Assembly: GCA_910588745.1 (NCBI GenBank)
Contig: CAJURK010000004.1
Span: forward strand, 1-64,000
Source of the DNA: an uncultured Dorea sp.
GTDB lineage: Bacteria > Bacillota > Clostridia > Lachnospirales > Lachnospiraceae
Length of the DNA: 64,000 nucleotides
Direction of reading: 5' to 3'
A program made the translations under genes and the position numbers. This document shows positions 34,660 to 42,368 of this stretch, piece after piece. Under the pieces are notes generated by a model. The model made no database searches, was not told where the DNA came from, and worked only from the letters and a program-made list of their open reading frames with translations. Each line of letters begins with the position of its first letter. Position 1 is the first letter of the stretch.

Positions 34660-35355
34660 GTGAATTTACTACATATATTTAGCAAGAGAGCAAAAGAACA
34701 GCAGCCGCAGGAAAGCCAGGGAGGGAGCGGGGCAGGGGATGCCGCGATCTATTCCGGCATGCGGGTAGAGGTATCGACTTTTGAGGGAGAGCTGCTTTTT
34801 GTGGCAAAACTGTATGGGATACAGGAGAACAAAGCGGAACTGCATCAGTATTCTGAAATAGAGATTCCTCAGAAGGAGGAAGCTCTCCACGTCAGGATAC
34901 GGGGGTACAATGACCATGACAGAAAAGCGGTTCATATGGAGGGCATCATAACGCCTATGCCGAAACACATATGGCAGGTTGATGAAATGATTGTTGTCCG
35001 AACTGAAAATGAGCGCGCTTTTTTTCGTCTTACTACAAATCTTGACGCCACCGTTACGATGTTTAGCGGGCTGGAAATGGGCGAAAAGCCTTGTAAGATG
35101 CTGAATATTAGCGTGGGAGGGGCTGGTATCAGTTCTGAATACAGATACCATGAGGGCGATAAGTTCCTGTTGAAAGTCAGATTGTTAGAAGACAGGCCAG
35201 AATCCGTTATGTATAGTCAGGTGCTGCGCGTTATAGAAAAAGACGGGCAAAAATTTGAATATGGCTGCCAGTTTTTGGAGTTGTCGGAAGAAGATCAGAA
35301 GCAGATTATTCAGAATATATTTGCAGTCCAGCGTCGAAAAAGAGAATCTTATTAA
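34660..35355 (+). CDS. PilZ-domain cyclic-di-GMP receptor (YcgR-like)
   Basis: This 231-aa protein starts with GTG 34660 behind CAGGAGGGGAAA. The N-terminal half (about 30-110) has the beta-rich PilZN/YcgR-type fold (GMRVEVSTFEGELLFVAKLYGI...). The PilZ domain follows with the c-di-GMP binding motifs RAFFR (RxxxR, 119-123) and NISVGG (NxSxxG, 149-154), then GCQFLELSEEDQKQIIQNIF at the end. It lies 55 bases after the diguanylate cyclase, so signal maker and receptor are probably co-expressed. In clostridia such proteins act on motility, pili or exopolysaccharide. None of those genes is in the window. Confidence 0.9.
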   Translation: MNLLHIFSKRAKEQQPQESQGGSGAGDAAIYSGMRVEVSTFEGELLFVAKLYGIQENKAELHQYSEIEIPQKEEALHVRIRGYNDHDRKAVHMEGIITPMPKHIWQVDEMIVVRTENERAFFRLTTNLDATVTMFSGLEMGEKPCKMLNISVGGAGISSEYRYHEGDKFLLKVRLLEDRPESVMYSQVLRVIEKDGQKFEYGCQFLELSEEDQKQIIQNIFAVQRRKRESY

Positions 35356-35457
35356 CGGAAAATATGTGAAGACGCAGGAAGGTTATAGATTTGCAGAGGA
35401 TGCAAGGTGTGCAGTACGAATCCGGTTTTTCAGAAATAAGAATGATAGAATGAAAAC

Positions 35458-35489
35458 TACCCGTCAGATAATTCTGGCGGGTAATTTTC
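35458..35489 (+). terminator. Terminator of the c-di-GMP pair
   Basis: An 11-bp stem TACCCGTCAGA / TCTGGCGGGTA (35458-35468, 35473-35483) with loop TAAT is followed by ATTTTCT. Confidence 0.85.
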
Positions 35490-35599
35490 TGCAGCTTGAC
35501 GAACAGGCATTCATTTGCTAGAATAAAGAAGTGGGAAAAGGGTTTATTTAGCAACTTATTTATTTACTAAGAAAGTTGTAAAGGGATAAATCCGAACGA

Positions 35600-35724
35600 G
35601 GGAGAGTATACATTGTCGGACGAAGTCCGCCGGCTCCAAAGGAGCATGTATGAAAGTATATCCTTGGGGATAAATTTCAGGCAGAAGAGAGCTTCTGTCT
35701 ATACGGCGTTGCGAGAGCGCAGCG
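35600..35724 (+). promoter_or_regulatory. Structured RNA leader: three-way junction plus two hairpins
   Basis: The closing stem ATACAT / ATGTAT (35608-35613, 35646-35651) encloses two hairpins, CGGAC-GAA-GTCCG (35617-35629) and GCTCC-AAA-GGAGC (35633-35645). Two further hairpins follow: AGGCAGAAG-AGAG-CTTCTGTCT (35679-35700) and CGTTGCG-AGAG-CGCAGCG (35707-35724). The ribosome site AAGGAGGAG comes 13 bases later. All five helices are contiguous and almost free of mismatches. It matches no riboswitch core I know. It fills most of the 397-base gap before the 505-aa gene, together with the terminator above. Confidence 0.55.
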
Positions 35725-35752
35725 GCAGGCAATTAATAAGGAGGAGTCTAAT

Positions 35753-37270
35753 ATGCCAGATCTAACATTCGGAGAACAAGTCAAGATCGTCTTAAGCCGG
35801 AAGGGCATGACCATCAAAGAACTCGCAGAGATAATTGAAAAGAGAACCGGAAAGAAGATGTCCCGCCAGAATCTTACCCAGAGACTGGGACGCGATAATT
35901 TTCAGGAGCAGGATATGCGTATGATTGCGGAGATTTTGGAATGTCCGTTCCGTCTCAGTATACTTTTGGAAGGGGAAGCCGCGGAAGAGGCGCGAAGCGG
36001 GGACAAGCCCGAGCCGCCGCAGGCACAGCCGAAGCCGCAGCCAACCACAAAGGAGAGCGTACGGATTGCCAAGGCGAAAGCGCGTAAAGAAAAGAAAGCA
36101 AAAGAGGCGGAGCGTTTGGCGGAGGCTATGGAACGGGTTCCGTCGGAGATGCGCAGAGAGCCGGTTGAGAAAGAGATGACTCTTGGGGATTATATGGATA
36201 TACATGAAGAGCTGGTGCGCCAGGAAACCGAAAGGCTTCCGAAAGCTTCTGAGACGGCTCCGGGAAGCCGGAAACCGTCAGAGCCAGAAGAGACGGAAGC
36301 GCCGGGAAACAGGGAGCAGTTAGAGGCTGTTCAGGCAGAAGCGCCGGGAAGCGGAGAACCGTCAGAGACCGCAGAGGCGTCGGACTGCGGAGGGCAGTCA
36401 GAAACCCTTCGGTCAGATGCGGCGGAAAGAGAAGAGAAGCCGGTAAACGAGGAACAAACAGAGGCCGGAGAGTGGGAAGCGCGGTCGGAGGGCAGTCCGG
36501 AAGAGGCTCTGCAAATCGAGGAACGGCCGGAAGCCGGCCGGCATGAAACACTGGGGAGCGAGAATCAGCCGGAGAGCGGGAAGCCGGAAGCTTTCGGAAA
36601 CAGGGAAGAGGCGGAAGCCGGAGAGACAGAGGCTTCGGAAAGGAATGCAGAGCCGAAGGTAGATGTGGAAGAACTCTTGCGTGAGATGGAAGAGTTAGAA
36701 AAAGAAAGAAGACTTCTTGAGCAGCAGGAAAAGAAAGCCAAAGAAGCGAAAGAGGCGAGAGAACAGGAAGAGCCTGTCCGAGAGGAAAAGAAGATTACCG
36801 GATGGAGAGCGATGTTCCAGCGCAGAACGAAGAAAGAACGGCAGGAAGAGCTTCAGGAAGAAGCGAGGATTGTAGAGCAGGTGATTTTAAGAGAGCCAAC
36901 CCTCGAAGAATTGGAAGACGATTATATTGAGTATGACGAGCCGGAGACGGAACCGGAGGCGGACGAGTTCGAGCCGCAGGAAGGAAATGGAAGGCAGACA
37001 GCTACGGAAGATATCATTGAGGAATTGATGGAAGCAGATGAGGACGAGGACGCGGAGGATCTTTCCAGAGGCGAGATGAATCCATATACGGGACATGAGT
37101 ATGAGACCAACAGTGTGCGGATGCATCCGAAACGCATTGGATACGTGCAGCTATATGACCGAAGGGATCATGGATGGACCGATATGACGGAATGGGCGTT
37201 CTTGGGATATCAGGAACGGAAAAGGGCGCTGCTTGGGAAAGACTATGATCCGCCGATTTATCTGGATTAG
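35753..37270 (+). CDS. Charged low-complexity protein with N-terminal repressor-like helix-turn-helix
   Basis: This 505-aa protein starts at ATG 35753 after AAGGAGGAGTCTAAT. The first 70 residues (TFGEQVKIVLSRKGMTIKELAEIIEKRTGKKMSRQNLTQRL) read like an XRE/lambda-repressor-type helix-turn-helix. The middle (about 75-400) is Glu/Ala/Pro/Lys-rich with loose repeats (SEPEETEAPGN, EAPGSGEPSETAEA) and a coiled coil (LLREMEELEKERRLLEQQEKKAKEAKE). The last 65 residues are again ordered-looking and aromatic (MNPYTGHEYETNSVRMHPKRIGYVQLYDRRDHGWTDM). I do not recognise the family. It is cytosolic, with no signal or spans. It sits 15 bases before the dGTPase gene, so they probably share a transcript. Confidence 0.7.
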   Translation: MPDLTFGEQVKIVLSRKGMTIKELAEIIEKRTGKKMSRQNLTQRLGRDNFQEQDMRMIAEILECPFRLSILLEGEAAEEARSGDKPEPPQAQPKPQPTTKESVRIAKAKARKEKKAKEAERLAEAMERVPSEMRREPVEKEMTLGDYMDIHEELVRQETERLPKASETAPGSRKPSEPEETEAPGNREQLEAVQAEAPGSGEPSETAEASDCGGQSETLRSDAAEREEKPVNEEQTEAGEWEARSEGSPEEALQIEERPEAGRHETLGSENQPESGKPEAFGNREEAEAGETEASERNAEPKVDVEELLREMEELEKERRLLEQQEKKAKEAKEAREQEEPVREEKKITGWRAMFQRRTKKERQEELQEEARIVEQVILREPTLEELEDDYIEYDEPETEPEADEFEPQEGNGRQTATEDIIEELMEADEDEDAEDLSRGEMNPYTGHEYETNSVRMHPKRIGYVQLYDRRDHGWTDMTEWAFLGYQERKRALLGKDYDPPIYLD

Positions 37271-37285
37271 GAAGGCAGGAAAGAA

Positions 37286-38710
37286 TTGAACTGGGAACAA
37301 TTATTATCGGCCAGAAGGTACCGGGCGAAAGCCGGGCAGAACGTTAAGAAAGCGGCGGATCTGCGGAGCGAATTTGAAAAGGATTACCACAGGATCATCG
37401 GCAGCGCTTCATTTCGCCGTCTGCAGGATAAAACCCAGGTCTTTCCGCTGGATAAGAGCGATTTTATCCGCACAAGGCTGACGCATTCGCTGGAAGTATC
37501 ATCTTTTGCAAAGTCCCTGGGACAAAATATCGGGGAAAATATATTGGCGTACCAGAGGGACGCCGGATTTACCGTACAGATGAAAGAAGATATCTGTAAT
37601 ATTTTACAGTGCGCCGGATTGATCCATGATATTGGCAATCCGCCCTTTGGACATTTTGGCGAGGAGGCGATCAGGGAGTGGTTCGCAGAGAATCTGCACA
37701 GGCTTACGTTTCATGGCCGGCCGGTGAAGGAGGCGCTTTCGCCGCAGATGCGGCAGGATCTGTATCGCTTTGAGGGGAACGCCCAGGCGTTCCGTTTGGT
37801 GACAAAACTGCATTATTTGGTGGATGAGAAGGGAATGAATTTGACATACGCGCTGCTTAGTACGATTGTCAAATATCCGGTATCCTCCCTGGAAGTGAAT
37901 CCGAATAGCGGTAATATTAAAGATAAAAAGATTGGCTATTATTATGCGGACGAGGCGATTTTCCGTGAAGTCGTAAGAGCGGTGGGAACCGATGGGCGCC
38001 GCCATCCATTGGCTTTTATTTTGGAGGCGGCAGATGATATTGCATACAAAACGGCAGATATTGAGGACGCCTTCGTGAAGGGTTTTTTGTCTTATCACAA
38101 ATTAATGGAAGAGCTTAGGGAATTAGAAGCCGCTTATGTCCAGGAGAGAACTTCATTCAGTCCCTCCAAAAGGCTGCAGGAAATGTACGACAGGGGGAAG
38201 AAACTCTATGCGGAGGGCGCGAAAGAGTATGCCGTTAAGAATTGGATCGTGAGGGTGCAGAGCTTTCTAATCCAGTGCGCAACTTTTGGGTTTACTTCCA
38301 ATTATCAGGCGATTATGGAAGGAACTTACCGATATGATTTGTTTCATGGAACCTTTGCGGATAAATTCATGGAACTCCTCGGGGATTTGGCGTATCGGGA
38401 GGTGTTTACATCGGAGGTTATTTACCGGAAGGAAGTATCCGAAAGCGTGATGATTAACTACCTGATGGACCGGTTTATCGGGGCGGTGATTCATTATGAT
38501 GATAACGAGCGGGAATTAGGAACCATTGATAAGCGGCTGGTATCCTTTATTTCCGGCAATTATAAGAATGCATACCACTATCATGCCAGAGGGAAGAGCG
38601 ATGAGGAGAGGCTGTATCTGCGGCTGCTGCTGGCGACGGATTATATCTGCGGCATGACGGACAGCTATGCCAGAAGGCTGTATCAGGAGCTGACGTCAAG
38701 CGTGTATTAA
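37286..38710 (+). CDS. dgt: Deoxyguanosinetriphosphate triphosphohydrolase-like HD protein
   Basis: This enzyme removes triphosphate from dGTP or other dNTPs. The 474-aa protein begins at TTG 37286 behind GGCAGGAAAG. The N-terminal motif DYHRIIGSASFRRLQDKTQVFPL is typical of the Dgt family. The metal site is RLTHSLEV (His67), GLIHDIGNPPFGHFGE (His114-Asp115) and LEAADDIAYKTADIEDAF (the distal Asp). Length fits bacterial dGTPases. It follows the 505-aa protein closely and precedes the repeat-bearing 433-aa gene by 80 bases. Confidence 0.93.
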   Translation: MNWEQLLSARRYRAKAGQNVKKAADLRSEFEKDYHRIIGSASFRRLQDKTQVFPLDKSDFIRTRLTHSLEVSSFAKSLGQNIGENILAYQRDAGFTVQMKEDICNILQCAGLIHDIGNPPFGHFGEEAIREWFAENLHRLTFHGRPVKEALSPQMRQDLYRFEGNAQAFRLVTKLHYLVDEKGMNLTYALLSTIVKYPVSSLEVNPNSGNIKDKKIGYYYADEAIFREVVRAVGTDGRRHPLAFILEAADDIAYKTADIEDAFVKGFLSYHKLMEELRELEAAYVQERTSFSPSKRLQEMYDRGKKLYAEGAKEYAVKNWIVRVQSFLIQCATFGFTSNYQAIMEGTYRYDLFHGTFADKFMELLGDLAYREVFTSEVIYRKEVSESVMINYLMDRFIGAVIHYDDNERELGTIDKRLVSFISGNYKNAYHYHARGKSDEERLYLRLLLATDYICGMTDSYARRLYQELTSSVY

Positions 38711-38790
38711 GGGAATATTTGCGGTTTGGGAATGTTTGGCAGGCAGTGTGAATAAACTGTTGTGAATACATCAGAATTGGGAGTGGCAGT

Positions 38791-40092
38791 TTGGAACAGT
38801 TTATTAGATATTTATATGAATACCAGCAAGGACAGCCCAGCCGGAATGTGGGCTTTGTGAAGGTAGAGCGTAGTGAGGAGCAGACGACGGTACATATACA
38901 TGGAAAGGGACTCCAGTTAGGCAGGGAAACGGAGCTTAAGCTTTATATCTTTTTTGAAGAGCGAAAGAACCTGACCGGAATTTTCCAGGGGATGATTACT
39001 AATATTAATCCGGCGGTGAATTACCGGCTGACATTTGGCGGAGAGGATACCGGAAAACCGGAGAATTATCCGAAGATACAGGGGATTATTATGAGAGCGG
39101 AAAGCGGGAGGCATTTTGCGGCTGTATGGAGCGATCATCCGGTTCACGTGGAGGAGATGAGCGAATGGGAGGAACCCGAGAGGATTCCGCTTACGATGAC
39201 GGAGGCGGTCAGGCAAAGGGTTGCGGAGGATATTTCAGAACAGAAGCATTATGCAGAACGGCAGAATGCCGCAGGGCAGGAGAAGCATGCGGGACGAGAA
39301 AGAACCCCAGAGCAGGTGACTCATGCAGGGCGGGAAGGCGCCGCAGAGCGGGCGAATCCTGCGAGACAGGAAGATATCCCAGAACAGGCGAATTCTGCGG
39401 AACGGGAAGATATCCCAGAGAAGGCGAAGCGTGCGGGATGGGAGGGCGCTGCAGAGCGGGCGAATCCTGCGGAACGGGAAGATATCCCAGAGCAGGCAAA
39501 TCCTGCGGGATGGGAAGACGCCGCAGCATGGGAGAACCGCCCGGGGCGGAAAGATGCCGCGGAACAGGTAACTCATGCGTGCGGAGAAGACGCCGCAGCA
39601 CGGGAGAATCGCCCGGAGCGGAAAGATGCCGCGGAACAGGTAACTCATGCGTGCGGAGAAGACGCTGCAGAGCGGAAGAATCAAATGAAGCGAAAGGACG
39701 CCGCGGAGCAGAAGTATCGGACGGAGCAGGAATTCACAGAGGAAGTGGATGTCTATATTACTCCGCGGAAAAGGCAGTGTAAAAAGATAAGCAGGCAGGA
39801 TATTGCCATGCTCCCCCGCTGCGAATGGCGTCTGGCCAATAATAGTTTCCTGCTGCACGGCTGTTATAATTATCATTATCTGATGCTGATTGAGGAAGGC
39901 GACGAGCTGTGGCTTGGAGTGCCGGGACTTTATCACAGCCGGGAGGCAAGGGCGGCGGATGCGTTTGGATTTCCCCGGTTTGTTCCCCTTGGAGAAATCG
40001 ATATGGAACCGGGAGAAGAGGACGGTGATTCCGGGGAAAAATTCGGGTACTGGTGCCGCAAAGTGAGGAAAATGAATCAATTCTCGCTGTAG
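38791..40092 (+). CDS. Repeat-bearing protein with conserved ends (DUF6128-like), unknown function
   Basis: This 433-aa protein starts at TTG 38791. Residues 1-150 form a beta-rich domain (YLYEYQQGQPSRNVGFVKVERS...LKLYIFFEERKNLTGIFQGMI). Residues 168-311 are twelve 12-residue repeats. Residues 325-433 are a second conserved domain (ISRQDIAMLPRCEWRLANNSFLLHGCYNYHYLMLIEEGDELWLGVPGLYHSREARAADAFGFPRF). The end domains resemble a Lachnospiraceae family that I recall as DUF6128; I hold that name loosely. No signal peptide or spans. The gene lies between dgt and tadA, 23 bases before the latter. The repeat tract probably varies between strains. Confidence 0.65.
   Translation: MEQFIRYLYEYQQGQPSRNVGFVKVERSEEQTTVHIHGKGLQLGRETELKLYIFFEERKNLTGIFQGMITNINPAVNYRLTFGGEDTGKPENYPKIQGIIMRAESGRHFAAVWSDHPVHVEEMSEWEEPERIPLTMTEAVRQRVAEDISEQKHYAERQNAAGQEKHAGRERTPEQVTHAGREGAAERANPARQEDIPEQANSAEREDIPEKAKRAGWEGAAERANPAEREDIPEQANPAGWEDAAAWENRPGRKDAAEQVTHACGEDAAARENRPERKDAAEQVTHACGEDAAERKNQMKRKDAAEQKYRTEQEFTEEVDVYITPRKRQCKKISRQDIAMLPRCEWRLANNSFLLHGCYNYHYLMLIEEGDELWLGVPGLYHSREARAADAFGFPRFVPLGEIDMEPGEEDGDSGEKFGYWCRKVRKMNQFSL
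39292..39723 (+). repeat. Twelve 36-nt tandem coding repeats (12 aa each)
   Basis: Twelve in-frame units fill exactly 432 bases. They encode alternating blocks such as GREGAAERANPA, EREDIPEQANPA, GRKDAAEQVTHA and CGEDAAARENRP. Within the later part a 72-nt double unit (around 39544-39615 and 39616-39687) is almost identical, pointing to recent duplication. The protein blocks are hydrophilic and helical in character. Confidence 0.85.
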
Positions 40093-40115
40093 CAAAGAAG
40101 GAGGAAGGCGTCTGC

Positions 40116-40622
40116 ATGGAACATGAAGATGTAAAATATATGAGAGAGGCTATCCGGCAGGCAAAGAAGGCGTATGCGTTGGAGGAAACGCCGATTGGGT
40201 GCGTGATTGTACAGGAAGGAAGGATTATCAGCCGGGGGTATAACCGAAGAAATACGGATAAGAATCCCCTGGCCCATGCGGAGCTTACGGCGATTCGGAA
40301 GGCCGGCCGGAAGCTTGGCGACTGGAGGCTGGAGGGATGTACGATGTATGTGACCCTGGAACCCTGCCAGATGTGCGCGGGCGCAATCATTCAGTCCCGT
40401 ATAGACCGGGTGGTGGTGGGATGTATGAACCCGAAAGCCGGATGTGCCGGCTCGATTCTGAATCTGCTGAATGTGGCAGAATTTAACCATCAAGCGGAGC
40501 TTGAGACCGGAGTGTTGGAGGAAGAATGCAGCGGACTTATGAAGCAATTCTTTCAGGAACTTCGGGAGCGGAAGAAGAAAGAGCGGATCTTGCAGCAAAC
40601 GCAGGAGCCTGAGGAAGAGTAA
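40116..40622 (+). CDS. tadA: tRNA adenosine(34) deaminase
   Basis: TadA converts A34 to inosine in tRNA-Arg(ACG), and is essential in most bacteria. I use ATG 40116 (MEHEDVKYMREAI), nine bases after GGAGGAAGG. The 168-aa protein has the zinc site His54-Ala-Glu56 (PLAHAELTAI) and PCQMCAGA (Cys84, Cys87), and the family pattern ETPIGCVIVQEG...RGYNRRNTDKN. The C-terminal helix (FFQELRERKKKERI) contacts tRNA in homologues. In many Firmicutes tadA is next to the SRP RNA gene, as it is here in convergent arrangement. Confidence 0.95.
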   Translation: MEHEDVKYMREAIRQAKKAYALEETPIGCVIVQEGRIISRGYNRRNTDKNPLAHAELTAIRKAGRKLGDWRLEGCTMYVTLEPCQMCAGAIIQSRIDRVVVGCMNPKAGCAGSILNLLNVAEFNHQAELETGVLEEECSGLMKQFFQELRERKKKERILQQTQEPEEE

Positions 40623-40626
40623 TAAA

Positions 40627-40675
40627 AATAAGCCTTGCGCCATAACTGAAGGGTCAGGTATGGGCAAGGCTTATT
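40627..40675. terminator. Bidirectional terminator between tadA and SRP RNA
   Basis: The stem AATAAGCCTTGC (40627-40638) pairs with GCAAGGCTTATT (40664-40675). CCATA/TATGG extends it inside. T-runs follow on both strands (TTATTCTATT on +, TTATTTTTATT on -). It serves tadA from the left and the SRP RNA from the right. Confidence 0.85.
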
Positions 40676-40727
40676 CTATTCTGCAATTACCGTTTCGCTG
40701 GAACACAGTAATTAGGCGTTCTTTTTT

Positions 40728-40987
40728 GTGCATTGCGCTTCGAGCTAAACCAATAAACGTTACCTTGACAGTTAACTCAGCCCAGGCGCCCTCACGGCAC
40801 CCGGAAGATTCTGCTTAGTGCTGCTTCGTTCCCGACCTGACACGGTTCACGGATTTCCGTCGCGTGAGACCCAGGCATCAACGCCACTTATCAAGGGCAG
40901 CTTCACCAGCAAATGCCCTCTGCGCAATATCACCCCTGCTATAGCGGATTGCAGGTTCAAGGTACCGCTAACACCCCGGCTGCACGA
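40728..40987 (-). ncRNA. ffs: Signal recognition particle RNA, long bacterial (scRNA) form
   Basis: Read on the minus strand, the roughly 260-nt RNA begins TCGTGCAGCCGGGGTG and ends near TGCAC, which pairs with its 5' end. The conserved apical domain is present: GTGAACCGTGTCAGGTCGGG, then AACGAAGCAGCACTAAGCAG, with the GGAA-type tetraloop replaced by GGAAC-like bases and the asymmetric AGCAG loop. The Alu-like 5' domain (CAGCCGGGGTGTTAGCGGTACC) marks the long Bacillus/Clostridium class with helices 1-5. The RNA scaffolds Ffh for co-translational targeting to the membrane. Confidence 0.93.
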
Positions 40988-40992
40988 AACAT

Positions 40993-41021
40993 ATTGTAGC
41001 CTGTTTCTATGGAAAAGTCAA
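40993..41021 (-). promoter_or_regulatory. Promoter of the SRP RNA
   Basis: On the minus strand, TTGACT (41016-41021), a 17-bp spacer and TACAAT (40993-40998). The -10 ends six bases before the proposed RNA 5' end at 40987. Confidence 0.85.
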
Positions 41022-41033
41022 GGGCAACCGGGA

Positions 41034-42062
41034 TTATAAAAGACGAAGAAACGCTTCATAGAAAAATTTTTCTTTCTTTTCTTTATCGTCCTGAGGGACG
41101 CCTAATCTGTCAAGAGCCTTTTGAACTGCGGCTTTTGCTGAATGTACGGTGCTTCCCAATATATCCGGTTCTTTGCCGTTCATCCTGTTTTCGACAGACA
41201 TGGCGAACAGCGTAGTAATCTGGGTCAGCTTGCCATCTGAATTCATTCCATAGCCGTTCGTACCGCTTTCTTCTTCCGCTTTAATCCAGGCATTTCTTAC
41301 TTCATCCGGTGCGGAGGGACCCAGAATATCTAATCCGTTATGAGCGTTGCTTGATGCATGTGGGTTTGCTTTCCCCGCGTCTATGGTTTGAAAATAATAT
41401 TCAGACATTTCGACAGCTCTCAGCAGCCTTTCCAGATCATCTTTGGATTTCGTATCCAAATGCCCCGGAGCGCCTGAATCCGGTGAGGTATTGCTTTTTA
41501 CATTTTGATTCTGCTGATAAAAGGCTACATACTGCTCCAATTGAAGACGTTTTAAATCTGCGTCCGGGTTTTTTGCTAATTCCTGCATATCGTTCCATTC
41601 CCCTAAGTACTGGACGAAATTTAGTTTCTGGTTGACGTCATAGCCGTTCAGAGCAACGTCGATCGGCACAGAATTACTTTTTACGCCTCCGTTTTGTTTG
41701 GCTAAATGTGCGTGTAAAGCTTTCATTTCTGCCGGGCTTGCATGGTAAGGATCTATGTTGTTTACAAAAATTTTCGTTTCAAACGCGTTGCCGGATGAAT
41801 CCTTTCCCCATGCGTAAATAACCGGATTCTCGTCGGTTGAACTTTCATCATATTTCATGTGTAATTCCTGGCCGCTTCCTGAAACCTGACTTACCAGGCA
41901 ATTCATATATATTACGACATGCTGTCCATTTAGATTGTTGTCAGAATGAATGGCTTTGTCGATCAGGCGGTTTTGGAACCCAGCCGGATTTGTCTGCATG
42001 GACGCCGCGTTTCTATGATATGAAGATATATTGGATTGGGTTTTGCGAATTCCATTGATCAT
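41034..42062 (-). CDS. Unrecognised 342-aa protein
   Basis: On the minus strand, ATG at 42062 (MINGIRKTQSNISSYHR) follows AAAGGAGG by seven bases. A longer frame to 42083 would begin before that site. The protein is hydrophilic, with no signal peptide or membrane span. Its N-terminal 30 residues are Ser/Asn/Gln-rich (NISSYHRNAASMQTNPAGFQN). Next comes a beta-rich block (QHVVIYMNCLVSQVSGSGQELHMKYDE...NPVIYAWGKDSSGNAFETKIFVNNIDPYHASPAEMKAL), then helices and an Asn/Gln/Ser linker (FYQQNQNVKSNTSPDSGAPGH). The last third is helical with NAHNGLDILGPSAPDEVRNAW. I cannot assign a family. The stop is only 13 bases from the SRP RNA promoter. Its partner upstream is the CD3324-type gene, 33 bases away. 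Confidence 0.65.
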   Translation of the reverse strand: MINGIRKTQSNISSYHRNAASMQTNPAGFQNRLIDKAIHSDNNLNGQHVVIYMNCLVSQVSGSGQELHMKYDESSTDENPVIYAWGKDSSGNAFETKIFVNNIDPYHASPAEMKALHAHLAKQNGGVKSNSVPIDVALNGYDVNQKLNFVQYLGEWNDMQELAKNPDADLKRLQLEQYVAFYQQNQNVKSNTSPDSGAPGHLDTKSKDDLERLLRAVEMSEYYFQTIDAGKANPHASSNAHNGLDILGPSAPDEVRNAWIKAEEESGTNGYGMNSDGKLTQITTLFAMSVENRMNGKEPDILGSTVHSAKAAVQKALDRLGVPQDDKEKKEKFFYEAFLRLL

Positions 42063-42095
42063 GGAATCATCCTCCTTTCGCATAATGGTTTGGTT

Positions 42096-42368
42096 TCATT
42101 TTGATTTTTCCTGCCGGATAATCCGCTGAATACTCTTCTTTGCCAGAAAATATTCTTCTGCAAGTATCTGTACGGATTTTCCTTCTATAAATTCCTTGTA
42201 AATCCGGGCATTCCTTTTCGCAAGAGACGCCTTTGTTGCCGTCTGCTCTCCCCACGCCTTTTTTCCCTCCACCTTTTTGGGGATATAGAGCATAGCGCCG
42301 TCTACATACTGCTGCAATTGTTCGATTAATTCCTGCGGCAAAATATCTGCCGCACGTATATAATCCAT
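42096..42368 (-). CDS. CD3324-family small DNA-binding protein
   Basis: On the minus strand, ATG 42368 (MDYIRAADILPQELIEQLQQYVDG) is preferred to ATG 42377, because AGGTGA lies five bases before the former and abuts the latter. The 90-aa protein has the pattern of the CD3324 family (YI.A.DILP.EL...QQYV.GA.LYIPKK, then AWG..T.TK..LAKRN..IY..F..G.S...LAEEYFLA.KSIQRII). Its C-terminal half is a Mor-like helix-turn-helix. It probably regulates transcription. It is the first gene of a minus-strand pair with the unrecognised 342-aa gene, which it may control. An inverted repeat CCGGTTA / TAACCGG (42403-42428) lies in its upstream region. Confidence 0.82.
   Translation of the reverse strand: MDYIRAADILPQELIEQLQQYVDGAMLYIPKKVEGKKAWGEQTATKASLAKRNARIYKEFIEGKSVQILAEEYFLAKKSIQRIIRQEKSK

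Noticed and set aside
36126..36551. 141-aa minus-strand Pro/Leu-rich frame
   Set aside because: Shadow of the Glu/Ala/Pro-rich middle of the 505-aa protein.
39292..39723. Possible CRISPR-like repeat array
   Set aside because: Units are contiguous without spacers, in frame and diverged at protein-tolerated positions; no cas genes are present.
39235..40095. 286-aa minus-strand frame with a periodic pattern
   Set aside because: It mirrors the 36-nt repeats of the plus-strand gene, which has the conserved end domains and fits the operon.
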